From positions 1-30,336 of the forward strand of contig SFIS01000037.1 in NCBI GenBank assembly GCA_004555245.1: a DNA stretch of 30,336 bases, in the 5' to 3' direction. The stretch comes from Bacteroidales bacterium. Its GTDB lineage: Bacteria > Bacteroidota > Bacteroidia > Bacteroidales > Bacteroidaceae. The notes beneath the pieces were generated by a model. It worked only from the letters and a program-made list of their open reading frames with translations. It searched no databases and was not told the DNA's origin. The position numbers and the translations under genes were made by a program. Below are positions 1 to 8,448 of this stretch, in pieces (position 1 is the stretch's first letter; each line of letters starts with the position of its first letter).

Positions 1-387
1 ATACTTCAGATCAAGGACAAAATCTTGGTGACGTTGTTTATCCTCAAATAAATTAGAATCAAGATACCACAAGCCGTTCCCGGCGGCTTTCGACATGTGA
101 TCGATGATTTTGGCTCTGAGTGCAACTTCAATAGTTTCAATGGCATCAAAAAGAATCACCCGGAGTTGATGGTCAAATGCATATCTCCCGCTTATGGTAG
201 AGAAAGTAGTACCAACCTTAAAAACACCGTCAGAATCGACCTCAATCAAATCTCTCCAATAATATTTAAGTCGTGAATAACTGACACGGGAAAACAAATC
301 GGTAGCCGCTTCCTTATCAGGAACCGACATGCCTTTTTGTTGGAGATATTTTATGTGTTCGTCTATCGAACGAGGTAATTGGTTCAT
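1..387 (-). CDS. Abi family (AbiD/AbiF-like, Abi_2, HEPN) protein, 3' part outside window
   Basis: The first 129 codons of a minus-strand gene are present, starting at ATG 387-385, and the frame stays open to the window edge. The N-terminus reads MNQLPRSIDEHIKYLQQKGM and continues with a segment like the SYYRLS region of Abi_2 proteins (VSYSRLKYYWRDL, residues 36-48), then FDHQLRVILFDAIETIEVAL at residues 71-90, the usual core helix of the family. R91 and H97 form an RX5H pattern of the kind used as the HEPN RNase motif; a second such motif would lie in the missing C-terminal half. Members of this family act in phage abortive infection, probably as RNA-cleaving toxins. A consensus promoter and a structured leader stand directly upstream. 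Family membership is from motif recognition; RNase activity and the phage role are inferred from the family. Confidence 0.85.
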   Translation of the reverse strand, partial: MNQLPRSIDEHIKYLQQKGMSVPDKEAATDLFSRVSYSRLKYYWRDLIEVDSDGVFKVGTTFSTISGRYAFDHQLRVILFDAIETIEVALRAKIIDHMSKAAGNGLWYLDSNLFEDKQRHQDFVLDLKY

Positions 388-480
388 ATTATAAAAGAAG
401 TGACCCGCCAGCAGTTCTACGGGATGCTGACGGGTTCGGTTATCTTTGACTCAGTTGAAACCGATAGTCGTCTTATTTTG
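388..480 (-). ncRNA. structured leader / candidate abiF-type RNA upstream of Abi gene
   Basis: The minus-strand transcript between the promoter and the Abi start codon can form two adjacent hairpins. Hairpin 2 pairs 425-435 with 403-413: an 11-bp stem whose only non-Watson-Crick pair is U-G in the minus-strand RNA but would be a C-A mismatch in a plus-strand RNA, which argues for minus-strand transcription. Hairpin 1 pairs 459-464 with 436-441 (6 bp), abutting hairpin 2. A GACGAC box (472-467) and a GGGTC box (406-402) flank the hairpins and could pair weakly (GAC with GTC, competing with the base of hairpin 2). A pyrimidine-rich CTTCTTTTAT follows before the ATG. Structured RNAs upstream of abiF genes are known as the abiF motif; assignment to that motif is inference. 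Confidence 0.5.
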
Positions 481-485
481 ATGTG

Positions 486-517
486 CAAAGATACTATTAA
501 TTTTTAATATGAGCAAA
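486..517 (-). promoter_or_regulatory. Bacteroidetes-type promoter for the Abi gene
   Basis: On the minus strand TATCTTTG (493-486) matches the -7 consensus TAnnTTTG, and TTTG (517-514) matches the -33 element, with 20 bases between. Transcription would start near 480, giving a leader of about 90 bases before the Abi start codon. Confidence 0.7.
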
Positions 518-577
518 TATAAAGGAAATAAAATGAAGACTTGGTTTAACTTTTAACTTTTACCGAGTCTGATTGGG

Positions 578-910
578 TCATGAAACGCCTGATACCGAGA
601 GGGCAAAAGTATCGTGGAACGGGAACTTTTCGCAGCCGATGTAGAGTGTATCGAAAGCGTCGGTGCCGTCGGTGCGGTGTTCGAGGAGGTCTTCTTCCGA
701 TTCGGCAAGTTTTTCGCCTCCTTTGTCTTTGCGGAAGCCGATGACGAGCCGACGGAGCGAGTGATTCAGGGTAAGAGTTGGTAAAAATCCCTCCCCAAAG
801 GGCATAAAGCACGGTAAGCTCCTATTCTCTGCGACTGTTTGAGCCAACGAGAGCAGGGTGTCAAGCTCGCTTGACCCACGTGGCCGGCACCGATATGAAC
901 TTGAACACAA
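578..910 (-). CDS. unrecognised ORF, possibly a gene remnant
   Basis: This 110-codon minus-strand frame has a protein-like second half containing RLVIGFRKDKGGEKL and RTDGTDAFDTLYIG, with mixed charged and hydrophobic residues. The first half is less convincing and no ribosome-binding site or promoter is obvious. I do not recognise the family. Its setting, between an Abi gene and a repeat-rich non-coding stretch, would fit the tail of a decayed mobile-element gene. A competing frame at 546-812 on the same strand looks like a shadow. It may be a real short gene, a remnant or chance. Confidence 0.3.
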   Translation of the reverse strand: MCSSSYRCRPRGSSELDTLLSLAQTVAENRSLPCFMPFGEGFLPTLTLNHSLRRLVIGFRKDKGGEKLAESEEDLLEHRTDGTDAFDTLYIGCEKFPFHDTFALSVSGVS

Positions 911-991
911 AAGCCTTAATGCGGCTCGTAATGATTTTAACGAAATGTTTTAACGAAAACAGAAGCAAAGACTGCTCATTATGATTTTGAC

Positions 992-1114
992 GACAACAGA
1001 GACAACAGAAACAACAATTCCATTTGTGGTAATAATGTTGTCTGTGTTGTATGTCACCTCGTGACATCCGCAGTTGCGCCTGTTCTTTCCGTTGTTCCGG
1101 TTGTCTCTGTTGTC
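992..1114. repeat. imperfect inverted repeat built on GTTGTC/GACAAC
   Basis: Arms at 992-1015 and 1091-1114 are reverse complements at 22 of 24 positions, including a perfect 15-base core (GACAACAGAGACAAC and its complement). The spacer is 75 bases. Further GTTGTC copies follow at about 1129 and 1152. The whole stretch 911-1380 is rich in this hexamer and shows no convincing gene. Confidence 0.65.
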
Positions 1115-1346
1115 TTTAAAAACCACGCAGTTGTCGTTAAAAAATAATCAACAGTTGTCGTGAAGAAAAACAACAAGAGATTGTGATTTAAAATCACGGA
1201 GAATCGCGTAGAAATCAGCGAGGCTCATCTCGTTGTCGTACACGCGTCAGATTTTGCGTTATCGCAAACACCTACATATCAAAGACTTACAAATTCTACG
1301 CTCCAAAAACAACAGTTTTTACCCCCAAAAAAGCCGAAAAAACCAC

Positions 1347-1365
1347 CCAAGATAGTCTATCTTGG
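1347..1365. repeat. perfect short inverted repeat
   Basis: CCAAGATAG and CTATCTTGG flank one base. The CTATCTTG half recurs in the 22-base unit at 1419-1440, and a related GTCAAGATAG arm occurs at 25169 in the right flank, suggesting one family of small intergenic repeats. Confidence 0.6.
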
Positions 1366-1659
1366 CTCCCCATTCATATTGTCTTGACCACGAATTTTGA
1401 CTGTTTCAGCCCGCAAAGTTGACTATCTTGCACCCAAAAACACCTTGTCCCAATGCCCCGGACTGCATTATTTGCTGTATGCACAATCAAAATCCGAATT
1501 AATTAATGTTAATTTCAACATTTTCCGTTGTCAAGATTTTTTACCTTTCGGATCGGTTTCTGCATCAGCAAGAGACAGCGTTTTTTTGCCCGAAAAGCAG
1601 AAATCCGTTACAATATTCTGTTAAATAATGCAAGAAAACAGCAATTATATAATAAGGAA

Positions 1660-1691
1660 GTTGCGCCATTCGTCACTTTTCTATAATTTTG
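1660..1691 (+). promoter_or_regulatory. Bacteroidetes-type promoter for the EFR1-type gene
   Basis: TAATTTTG at 1684-1691 matches the TAnnTTTG -7 element; GTTG at 1660-1663 is a near match to the -33 TTTG, with 20 bases between. The leader to the start codon would be about 175 bases. Confidence 0.55.
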
Positions 1692-1873
1692 CAACTTAAT
1701 GGACAAACGCCGATGCAGAAGAAACGGAACGGCGGAGTTATGCAACAGCCATGATTTCACACATAACAATATTGGCAACAGGAGAAAGAGACAATTCCTG
1801 AACCGCTGACAAAACCTAAAAAACGACCTGAAGAAAAACGACTGATTCCTGACATAAAAAAGGAAAACGGAAG

Positions 1874-2632
1874 ATGAAGATACATAAAATAGTATTCAGT
1901 CCTACAGGAGGTACAAGGCGAGTGTGCGACGCCCTATGCCAAGGCATGGGAAAAGAAACCGTTGTGACAGACCTGTGCGTGAAGGCGGCAGACATCCGCC
2001 TGCCCGCCATCGACGAAGACGACCTGGCTGTCATCGCCATGCCCGTCTTTGCAGGCCGCGTGCCGGCACTGGCGCTTGAACGTCTGAAGGCGGTGAACCC
2101 GCGGGGTGCGAGGTGTGTCGTGACGGTAGTCTATGGCAACCGCGCATACGACGACGCCCTGCTGGAACTGAAGGATGCGGCAAAAAGCACAGGATTCCGC
2201 GTCATTGCAGCCGTGGCGGCAGTGGCGGAGCACAGCATCATAAGGAAATATGCCAGAAAACGCCCGGACGTCTTCGACATACAGACACTGATGTATCACG
2301 GCAAAGACATCATGAGCAAGGTGGAAAGCGGCAACGACAATGAGCCGCGCGTGCCGGGACGTTACCCTTACAGGAAACCCGCCATGGTGCCGCAGCCGAA
2401 AGGAAGACGCGGATGCAACCGCTGCGGCGTCTGCGCAACGCAATGCCCCGCCGACGCCATCCCGGCCGCTGACCCGAAGAAGGTGGACAAGACAAAGTGC
2501 ATCTCATGCATGAAATGCGTCTCGGTATGCCCGGCAGGGGCAAGAGGCATCGGAGCGATAATGAACTTCCTGGCGACACAGGGACTGAAAAAGCCTTGCT
2601 CCATAAGGAAAGAAAACGAGATATACATCTGA
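1874..2632 (+). CDS. EFR1-type protein: flavodoxin-like domain plus two [4Fe-4S] clusters
   Basis: A 252-residue cytoplasmic redox protein. The N-terminal half is flavodoxin-like, with a phosphate-binding loop SPTGGTRRV at residues 9-17. The C-terminal part is a bacterial ferredoxin fold with two complete CxxCxxCxxxC motifs followed by proline: C181, C184, C187, C191 and C209, C212, C215, C219. This combination is the EFR1 (EFR1 family ferrodoxin) architecture, expected to move electrons between FMN and iron-sulfur clusters; the partner is not evident. It has its own consensus promoter and a long leader, and no terminator is seen before the next gene 163 bases downstream, so read-through into that gene is possible. 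Both clusters look intact. Domain assignment is firm; the physiological role is unknown. Confidence 0.88.
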   Translation: MKIHKIVFSPTGGTRRVCDALCQGMGKETVVTDLCVKAADIRLPAIDEDDLAVIAMPVFAGRVPALALERLKAVNPRGARCVVTVVYGNRAYDDALLELKDAAKSTGFRVIAAVAAVAEHSIIRKYARKRPDVFDIQTLMYHGKDIMSKVESGNDNEPRVPGRYPYRKPAMVPQPKGRRGCNRCGVCATQCPADAIPAADPKKVDKTKCISCMKCVSVCPAGARGIGAIMNFLATQGLKKPCSIRKENEIYI

Positions 2633-2795
2633 GAAAGAGGCAGAAACGCCTACTGACGGGCTACGCACAGCAGACGGAGAGGCGGCGCTGCCACTGACGT
2701 GACATGCAAGGAGGAGGGGATACGGAAGACAGACGGGAATGGAGGAAGGCGGAAGCCGGACGGCCTGAACCGGCGGAAAAACAGAAAGACATATC

Positions 2796-5765
2796 ATGCA
2801 AACGACAACTACATACGCAAGCGAGAAACTCACACTGCGCGACACGGACTTCATGTCGATGATGCAGCGGCGAATATTCCACGTCCTGCTCGTCGCCAAC
2901 CCCTACGACGCCTTCATGCTGGAGGACGACGGACGCATAGACGAGAAACTGTTTGAAGAATACTCGAAGCTGGGGCTACGCTACCCGCCGCGCTTCTTCA
3001 GGGCGGCATCGCGCGACGAGGCGGTGGCACAGATGGAAGAGCGGCAGTTTGACCTCGTCATCTGTATGCCGGCAACGGATTCGAACGACGTCTTCGACAT
3101 TGCAAGGGACATAAAGGTGACGTCGCCGCAGGTGCCCATCGTTGTGCTGACTCCTTTCTCGCACGGAGTGTCGAAACGAATGCAAGACGAAGACCTCTCT
3201 GCCTTCGAATACGTCTTCTGCTGGTTGGGGAACACGGAGCTGCTGCTGTCGATCATAAAACTTATCGAGGACAAGATGAACCTCGAGAACGACGTGAAGG
3301 CGGGCGTGCAGATGATTCTGCTCGTCGAGGACAACGTACGCTTCTACTCCTCTTTCCTGCCGATGCTTTACAAGTTCGTGCTGCAACAGTCGCTCGACTT
3401 TGCGACAGAGGCGCTGAACAACACGCTGGAGACACTGCGAATGAGAGGACGGCCGAAGATTGTGCTGGCACGCAACTATGCCGAGGCATGGGAGCTGTAC
3501 TCGAAATATGCCGACAACACGATGGGTGTGATCTCTGACTGCCGCTACCCCATGACACCGGACGGAGAGGCGGCGGCGGACGCCGGCGTCAGACTGATGA
3601 AAGCCGTCAGGGCGCAGGACCCGTTCCTGCCTCTCATACTCGATTCGTCAGAGAACGCGAACGTGAAGTATGCCGTGGAATGCGACGCGATGTTCATAGA
3701 CAAGAACTCGAAATCGCTCGACCATGACCTGCGGAAAATCATACTGCACAAATTCGGCTTCGGAGACTTCATCTTCCGCAATGCGCAGACACTGGAGCCG
3801 ATGGTGCGCATACACAACCTGAAGGAGCTGCAGGACAACATCTTCACGCTGCCCCGCGAGGCGCTGCTCTTCCATATCACACGCAACAACGTGTCGCGCT
3901 GGCTATGCTCGAGAGCACTCTTCCCCATCTCGGAGTTTCTGAAGAAAATCACATGGCAGTCGCTGCAGGATGTGGACAAGCACCGCGAAATCATATACAA
4001 CGCCATCGTAGCCTACCGGCGCATGAAGAACCAGGGCGTGGTGGCGGTCTTCCACCGCGAACGCTTCGACAACTTCAGCAACTTCGCACGCATCGGAGAC
4101 GGCTCGCTGGGCGGCAAGGGACGCGGCATCGCCTTCCTCGACAACATCATAAAACGCCACCCGGACTTGAACGCCTTCGAGAACATGCCGGTGCGCATAC
4201 CGAAGACCGTCGTCCTATGCACCGACATCTTCGACGAATTCATGGAGAAGAACGACCTGTACGGCGTGGCGCTGTCAGACACGACGGACGAGGAAATACT
4301 GCGGGCGTTCCTGAAGGCACACCTGCCGCCAAGGCTCGCCGACGACTGCCGCGTGATGCTGTCCGTCGTGCCAGGACCGCTCGCAATACGCTCGTCGTCG
4401 CTACTGGAGGACTCGCACTACCAGCCATTCGCCGGCATTTACTCCACATACATGATACCGCCGCTCGGAGACACCGACAGACGCCTGGAGATGCTCGGAG
4501 ACGCCATAAAGGCTGTATATGCCTCGGTCTTCTACAAGGATTCGAAAGCATACATGACAGCGACAAGCAATGTCATCGACCAGGAGAAAATGGCGGTCAT
4601 CATACAGGAGGTGGTGGGACAGACACACGGTACAAGATTCTATCCACATATCTCAGGAGTGGCACGGTCGGTGAACTACTACCCCGTCAACGACCAGAAA
4701 GCGGAAGACGGCATAGTGAACATTGCCCTCGGACTGGGGAAATATATCGTGGACGGAGGCGTGAACCTGCGCGTGGACCCCTACCAGCCGCACAAAATCA
4801 TGCAGCTTAGCGAGATGGAAATAGCCCTGAGAGAGACGCAGACACGATTCCTCGCACTCGACCTCTCGCAGACACAGCTCGACTTCAAGACTGACGACGG
4901 ATTCAACCTGCTCAACCTCTCTGTGAGACAGGCTGACAAGGACGGCGTGCTGCAATGGCTCGCATCGACATACGACGCTTACGACCAGGTGATTAGAGAG
5001 GGATACTACGAGGGTCCGTCGCGAAAGATAATATCCTTTGCCGGAATAATGCAACACGGCGTGCTGCCGCTGCCCGAGATTCTGCAAAGCGTGCTGCACT
5101 ACGGAGAGACGGAGATGAAACGCCCGGTGGAGATTGAGTTCGCCGCCAATGTCAACGACAACAAGACGGGAGAGTTCCACCTGCTGCAGATAAGGCCTAT
5201 GGTGGATAACAAGATGATGCTCGACGAGGACCTCGACAAAGTGGACACGGAGGACATCATACTGAAATCGGACAGCGCAATAGGACACGGCATAATGACA
5301 GACATACGGGACATCGTATATGTGAAGACTGCCAACTACTCGGCCGCTTTCAACCCCGCCATCGCAGAGGAAGTGGAACGGATGAACAGGAAACTGACCG
5401 CTGAACAGCGGGAATATGTCATCGTAGGACCCGGACGGTGGGGGTCAAGCGACGCATGGCTCGGTGTGCCGCTGAAATGGCCTGCCATCAGCGGGGCACG
5501 CATCATCGTGGAATGCGGACTGACAAACTACCGCATAGACCCATCACAGGGCACACACTTCTTCCAGAACCTGACATCGCTCGGAGTGGCTTACTTCACT
5601 GTAAACCCGTACAAAGACGACGGCATATTCAACGAGGCGTACCTCGACAGCCTCGATGCAGAGGAGGAGACAGAACACCTCAGACATATCAGGTTTGAAA
5701 AGCCCATAACAGCAAAGGTCGATGGGATGAAGAAAAAAGGCATAGTGACGAAACCGGAAGCATGA
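2796..5765 (+). CDS. double receiver-like domain fused to PEP/pyruvate-binding (PPDK_N) domain
   Basis: A 989-residue protein. Residues about 25-165 form a receiver-like domain that lacks the usual acidic phosphoacceptor (VICMPATDSND at the expected strand) and the conserved lysine. Residues about 171-320 form a second receiver that keeps the acidic pair (LLVEDN, E178/D179), the acceptor aspartate (ISDCRYP, D248) and the lysine (FIDKNS, K303). From about 420 comes a pyruvate phosphate dikinase/PEP synthase ATP-binding domain with GDGSLGGKGRG (434-444), an IRSSSLLED motif (531-539) and an LQIRPM end. The mobile phosphohistidine domain and the PEP-binding barrel of true PEP synthase are absent, so it should not be called ppsA. 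Similar proteins in Bacteroidetes are often annotated as phosphoenolpyruvate synthase. Its substrate is unknown; a phosphorylation-controlled phosphotransferase is inference. Confidence 0.85.
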   Translation: MQTTTTYASEKLTLRDTDFMSMMQRRIFHVLLVANPYDAFMLEDDGRIDEKLFEEYSKLGLRYPPRFFRAASRDEAVAQMEERQFDLVICMPATDSNDVFDIARDIKVTSPQVPIVVLTPFSHGVSKRMQDEDLSAFEYVFCWLGNTELLLSIIKLIEDKMNLENDVKAGVQMILLVEDNVRFYSSFLPMLYKFVLQQSLDFATEALNNTLETLRMRGRPKIVLARNYAEAWELYSKYADNTMGVISDCRYPMTPDGEAAADAGVRLMKAVRAQDPFLPLILDSSENANVKYAVECDAMFIDKNSKSLDHDLRKIILHKFGFGDFIFRNAQTLEPMVRIHNLKELQDNIFTLPREALLFHITRNNVSRWLCSRALFPISEFLKKITWQSLQDVDKHREIIYNAIVAYRRMKNQGVVAVFHRERFDNFSNFARIGDGSLGGKGRGIAFLDNIIKRHPDLNAFENMPVRIPKTVVLCTDIFDEFMEKNDLYGVALSDTTDEEILRAFLKAHLPPRLADDCRVMLSVVPGPLAIRSSSLLEDSHYQPFAGIYSTYMIPPLGDTDRRLEMLGDAIKAVYASVFYKDSKAYMTATSNVIDQEKMAVIIQEVVGQTHGTRFYPHISGVARSVNYYPVNDQKAEDGIVNIALGLGKYIVDGGVNLRVDPYQPHKIMQLSEMEIALRETQTRFLALDLSQTQLDFKTDDGFNLLNLSVRQADKDGVLQWLASTYDAYDQVIREGYYEGPSRKIISFAGIMQHGVLPLPEILQSVLHYGETEMKRPVEIEFAANVNDNKTGEFHLLQIRPMVDNKMMLDEDLDKVDTEDIILKSDSAIGHGIMTDIRDIVYVKTANYSAAFNPAIAEEVERMNRKLTAEQREYVIVGPGRWGSSDAWLGVPLKWPAISGARIIVECGLTNYRIDPSQGTHFFQNLTSLGVAYFTVNPYKDDGIFNEAYLDSLDAEEETEHLRHIRFEKPITAKVDGMKKKGIVTKPEA

Positions 5766-5904
5766 CGCCGCAACAAACGGAACACAATGCATCCGCAAGA
5801 AAAGAAAAAAACGCGAAATAAGACCCAAAAAAGCACAAGCACGGGAAGAAAAGCACTCGAAATGAGGCAAAAAACACGCACAGGAAATCATTTTTCGCAT
5901 AAAA

Positions 5905-5936
5905 TTTGCGTATCTTGGATTTTTATTGTAACTTTG
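5905..5936 (+). promoter_or_regulatory. Bacteroidetes-type promoter for the PpiD-like gene
   Basis: TTTG at 5905-5908 and TAACTTTG at 5929-5936, separated by 20 bases, match both consensus elements exactly. The leader to the ATG at 6033 is about 90 bases and A-rich. Confidence 0.8.
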
Positions 5937-6032
5937 TGCGCTAATTGTTGATTCCTGCTGTCGGCTACACGCCAGCACATCAACCCACAAGCCAAAAAAA
6001 ATAAAAAAAATAAAATAAACAAAACAGAAACA

Positions 6033-8174
6033 ATGGCAGCAATTGGAAAAATCAGAAGCTGGGGCACCGTGCTCGTTTCAGTCATCGGTCTCGCGCTTTT
6101 CGCATTCATTGCAGAAGAATTGGTACGCTCGACAGACTCGCTGCGCAACGACAGCAGACAGCAGGTCGGAGAAGTGCTCGGAAAGAAAATCAGTGTTCAG
6201 GAGTTCCAGAACCTCCTGGACGAATACCAGCAGGTCATCAAAATGACACAGGGACGCGAAAGCCTCTCTGAAGAAGAGATGAACCAGGTGAAGGACATGG
6301 TCTGGAACTCGTACGTGCAGGCAAGCCTCATCGAAAATGAAGCTACAGAACTCGGTCTCACCGTAACTGACCAGGAACTGCAGAACGTGATGAAGGAAGG
6401 AACAAACCCCATGCTCGCACAGACACCGTTCATCAACCAGCAGACAGGACGCTTCGACGCTAACCAGCTGAAGAAGTTCCTCGCTGACTACAAACAAATC
6501 AAAACCACCAACCCGCAGGCCGCAGAGCAGTATGAGACAATCTACCGCTACTGGACATTCATCGAGAAAAACCTGAGACAGCAGCTGCTCGCACAGAAAT
6601 ACCAGTCGCTGCTCGCATACGCCATCATGTCAAACCCCGTAGAGGCAAAGATGACATTCAAGGACGAGAACAACGAGAGTGACCTCGAAGTGGCGGCTTT
6701 CCCCTACACATCGGTGAAAGAGGCTGACGCAAAGGTCACCGACGCCGACATGAAGGCGAAATATGAGGAGATGAAAGAGATGTTCCGACAGGAAACCGAG
6801 ACACGCACAGTGAAATATGTATGCGTGCAGGTGGAGGCAAGCGACAAGGACCGACAGACCATCATGAAACAGGTGAAGGATTATGCCGCTGAGCTCGCCG
6901 CAGCAGAGAACCCTGCTGAGGTGGTGCGCAAGAGCAACTCACTCGTGCCGTTCATCGGACTGCCACAGAGCAAGAACGCCATGCCGGCAGACATCGCACA
7001 GCGCATTGACTCCATGGCTACCGGAACTGTCTATGGACCCGTGGAGAACAACGCAGACGGCACACTCAACGTGATACGCCTCATCGCAAAACAACAGGTG
7101 CCGGATTCCATTCAGTTCAGAGCAATACAAGTAGGAGCCGAGACCGTAGAGGCGGCACGCACAAAGGCTGACAGCATATACAAGGCTATCGCTGCAGGCG
7201 CAGACTTCGAGGCTCTCGCAAAGAAATACGGACAGACCGGAGAGAAGACATGGTTCACAGGAGCACAGTATGAGAACGCACCGTCGATAGATAAGGATTC
7301 AAAGGCTTATCTCCAGAAACTCATGGCTCTCAACGCAGGAGAGACTGCAAACGTAGAGATGGCGGCAGGAAATGTCATACTGCAGGTGATCGAACGCAAG
7401 GCGATGACAGAGAAATATGTCGCTGCTGTCATCAAACGCTCTATCGACTTCTCGAAAGACACATACTCGCAGGCCTACAACAAATTCAGCCAGTTCGTCA
7501 GCGAGACACAGAAGGCTGACCAGCTCGACGCCAACGCAAAGAAATACGGATATGACGTGAGAGACATCGCTGACATCTCAACTGCACAGCACAACATCGC
7601 CGGACTGCGCGCAACACGCGAAGCTCTGAAATGGATATTCAACGCAAAAGAAGGTACGGTGTCTCCGCTCTACGAATGCGGCAACAACAACACGCTGCTC
7701 GTACTGACACTCGAGAGAATCAACAAAGCGGGATTCCGCACTCTCGACGACCCGCAGGTGAAGGAGTTTATCAAGAACGAGACACTGCGCGACAAGCAGG
7801 CTGAAGTGATCATGAAGAAAATCGAAGGCGTGAAGTCTATCGCAGCCGCAAAAGGCAAGGGAGCACAGATCTCCAACGTAAAGCAGGTGACTTTCGCCGC
7901 ACCCGTATTCATCCAGTCAACAGGCGGAGTAGAACCCGCACTATCGGGTGCTGTCGCTGCAGTGAAGGCTGGCGCTTTCGCCTCGCATCCCGTGAAAGGA
8001 TACAACGGTGTATATCTCTTCAAAGTGAACGCCAAGAAAGACCGCCCCGTGAAATTCGACCAGAAAGCAACTCTCGCAGCACAACGTCAGAAAATGCTGC
8101 AGAACGCAGGCGGATTCATGCAGGAACTCTACCGTAACGCAGAGGTGAAGGACAACAGATACCTCTTCTTCTAA
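6033..8174 (+). CDS. PpiD-like peptidylprolyl isomerase / periplasmic foldase
   Basis: A 713-residue protein anchored by one N-terminal membrane segment (VLVSVIGLALFAFIAEELV, residues about 14-32) with the rest expected in the periplasm. After the anchor comes a SurA/PpiD-like helical chaperone region (GEVLGKKISVQEFQNLLDEY, repeated helices to about residue 215). The middle, about 345-455, is parvulin-like (FRAIQVGAETVEAARTKADS, then ADFEALAKKYGQTGEKTWF). The C-terminal third is a second, more degenerate rotamase-like region followed by a helix. Length fits the 700-residue PpiD-type proteins of Bacteroidetes. It has its own promoter and is followed by a terminator-like hairpin, so it is probably monocistronic. 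Its likely role is folding of outer membrane proteins, perhaps including the barrel encoded next. Confidence 0.88.
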   Translation: MAAIGKIRSWGTVLVSVIGLALFAFIAEELVRSTDSLRNDSRQQVGEVLGKKISVQEFQNLLDEYQQVIKMTQGRESLSEEEMNQVKDMVWNSYVQASLIENEATELGLTVTDQELQNVMKEGTNPMLAQTPFINQQTGRFDANQLKKFLADYKQIKTTNPQAAEQYETIYRYWTFIEKNLRQQLLAQKYQSLLAYAIMSNPVEAKMTFKDENNESDLEVAAFPYTSVKEADAKVTDADMKAKYEEMKEMFRQETETRTVKYVCVQVEASDKDRQTIMKQVKDYAAELAAAENPAEVVRKSNSLVPFIGLPQSKNAMPADIAQRIDSMATGTVYGPVENNADGTLNVIRLIAKQQVPDSIQFRAIQVGAETVEAARTKADSIYKAIAAGADFEALAKKYGQTGEKTWFTGAQYENAPSIDKDSKAYLQKLMALNAGETANVEMAAGNVILQVIERKAMTEKYVAAVIKRSIDFSKDTYSQAYNKFSQFVSETQKADQLDANAKKYGYDVRDIADISTAQHNIAGLRATREALKWIFNAKEGTVSPLYECGNNNTLLVLTLERINKAGFRTLDDPQVKEFIKNETLRDKQAEVIMKKIEGVKSIAAAKGKGAQISNVKQVTFAAPVFIQSTGGVEPALSGAVAAVKAGAFASHPVKGYNGVYLFKVNAKKDRPVKFDQKATLAAQRQKMLQNAGGFMQELYRNAEVKDNRYLFF

Positions 8175-8216
8175 ATCCTTAACTCTGGCAAGACATTACG
8201 ACAAACAAAACATAGC

Positions 8217-8260
8217 ATCTCCACCGCTTCCACAATACGGAAACGGTGGAGATTTCATTT
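8217..8260 (+). terminator. terminator-like hairpin after the PpiD-like gene
   Basis: ATCTCCACCG (8217-8226) pairs perfectly with CGGTGGAGAT (8244-8253), with an inner TTCC/GGAA pair, and is followed by TTTCATTT. It lies 42 bases after the stop codon. Confidence 0.75.
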
Positions 8261-8317
8261 ACAAGGCTTGACAGACAACAGAGCATGGGGAGAGAGGAGA
8301 AAAAAACAGAAAAAATC

Positions 8318-8404
8318 ATGTCATGGTTTAAACCAAAGCACACGACATCCGTCAAAAAGAATGATAACGCTTCCGCAGAAACAAACAGGCGAAGACTACA
8401 ATGA
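8318..8404 (+). CDS. possible 28-residue leader peptide or chance ORF
   Basis: ATG 8318 opens a 28-codon frame (MSWFKPKHTTSVKKNDNASA and eight more residues) ending 44 bases before the outer membrane barrel gene. A purine-rich GGGGAGAGAGGAGA lies 15-28 bases upstream. The peptide is basic and has no recognisable family. It could be a small gene or a chance frame in the leader. Confidence 0.2.
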   Translation: MSWFKPKHTTSVKKNDNASAETNRRRLQ

Positions 8405-8448
8405 CACTGGAAACAAAGACTGAACAAAAATAACACACAAGCAAACCA

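Larger units (their letters stand above)
1115..1873. other. gene-poor intergenic stretch
   Basis: I see no convincing gene here. The open frame at 1397-1624 (+) has no recognisable content and overlaps repeats. The stretch holds a perfect inverted repeat with 9-base arms (1347-1365, CCAAGATAG around a single T), two 22-base units beginning TTGACT (1397-1418 and 1419-1440), a short palindrome near 1177-1195 and, at its right end, the promoter of the flavodoxin/ferredoxin gene. Confidence 0.6.

Noticed and set aside
546..812. 88-codon minus-strand frame rich in Arg/Pro/His
   Set aside because: Overlaps the more protein-like 578-910 frame on the same strand and looks like its shadow.
3905..4810. 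301-codon frame on the plus strand
   Set aside because: It lies inside the 2796-5765 gene in another frame, is Arg/His/Gly-rich and matches nothing; it is a shadow caused by GC-rich codons.
2796..5765. naming the gene ppsA (PEP synthase)
   Set aside because: The phosphohistidine and PEP-binding domains are not present.
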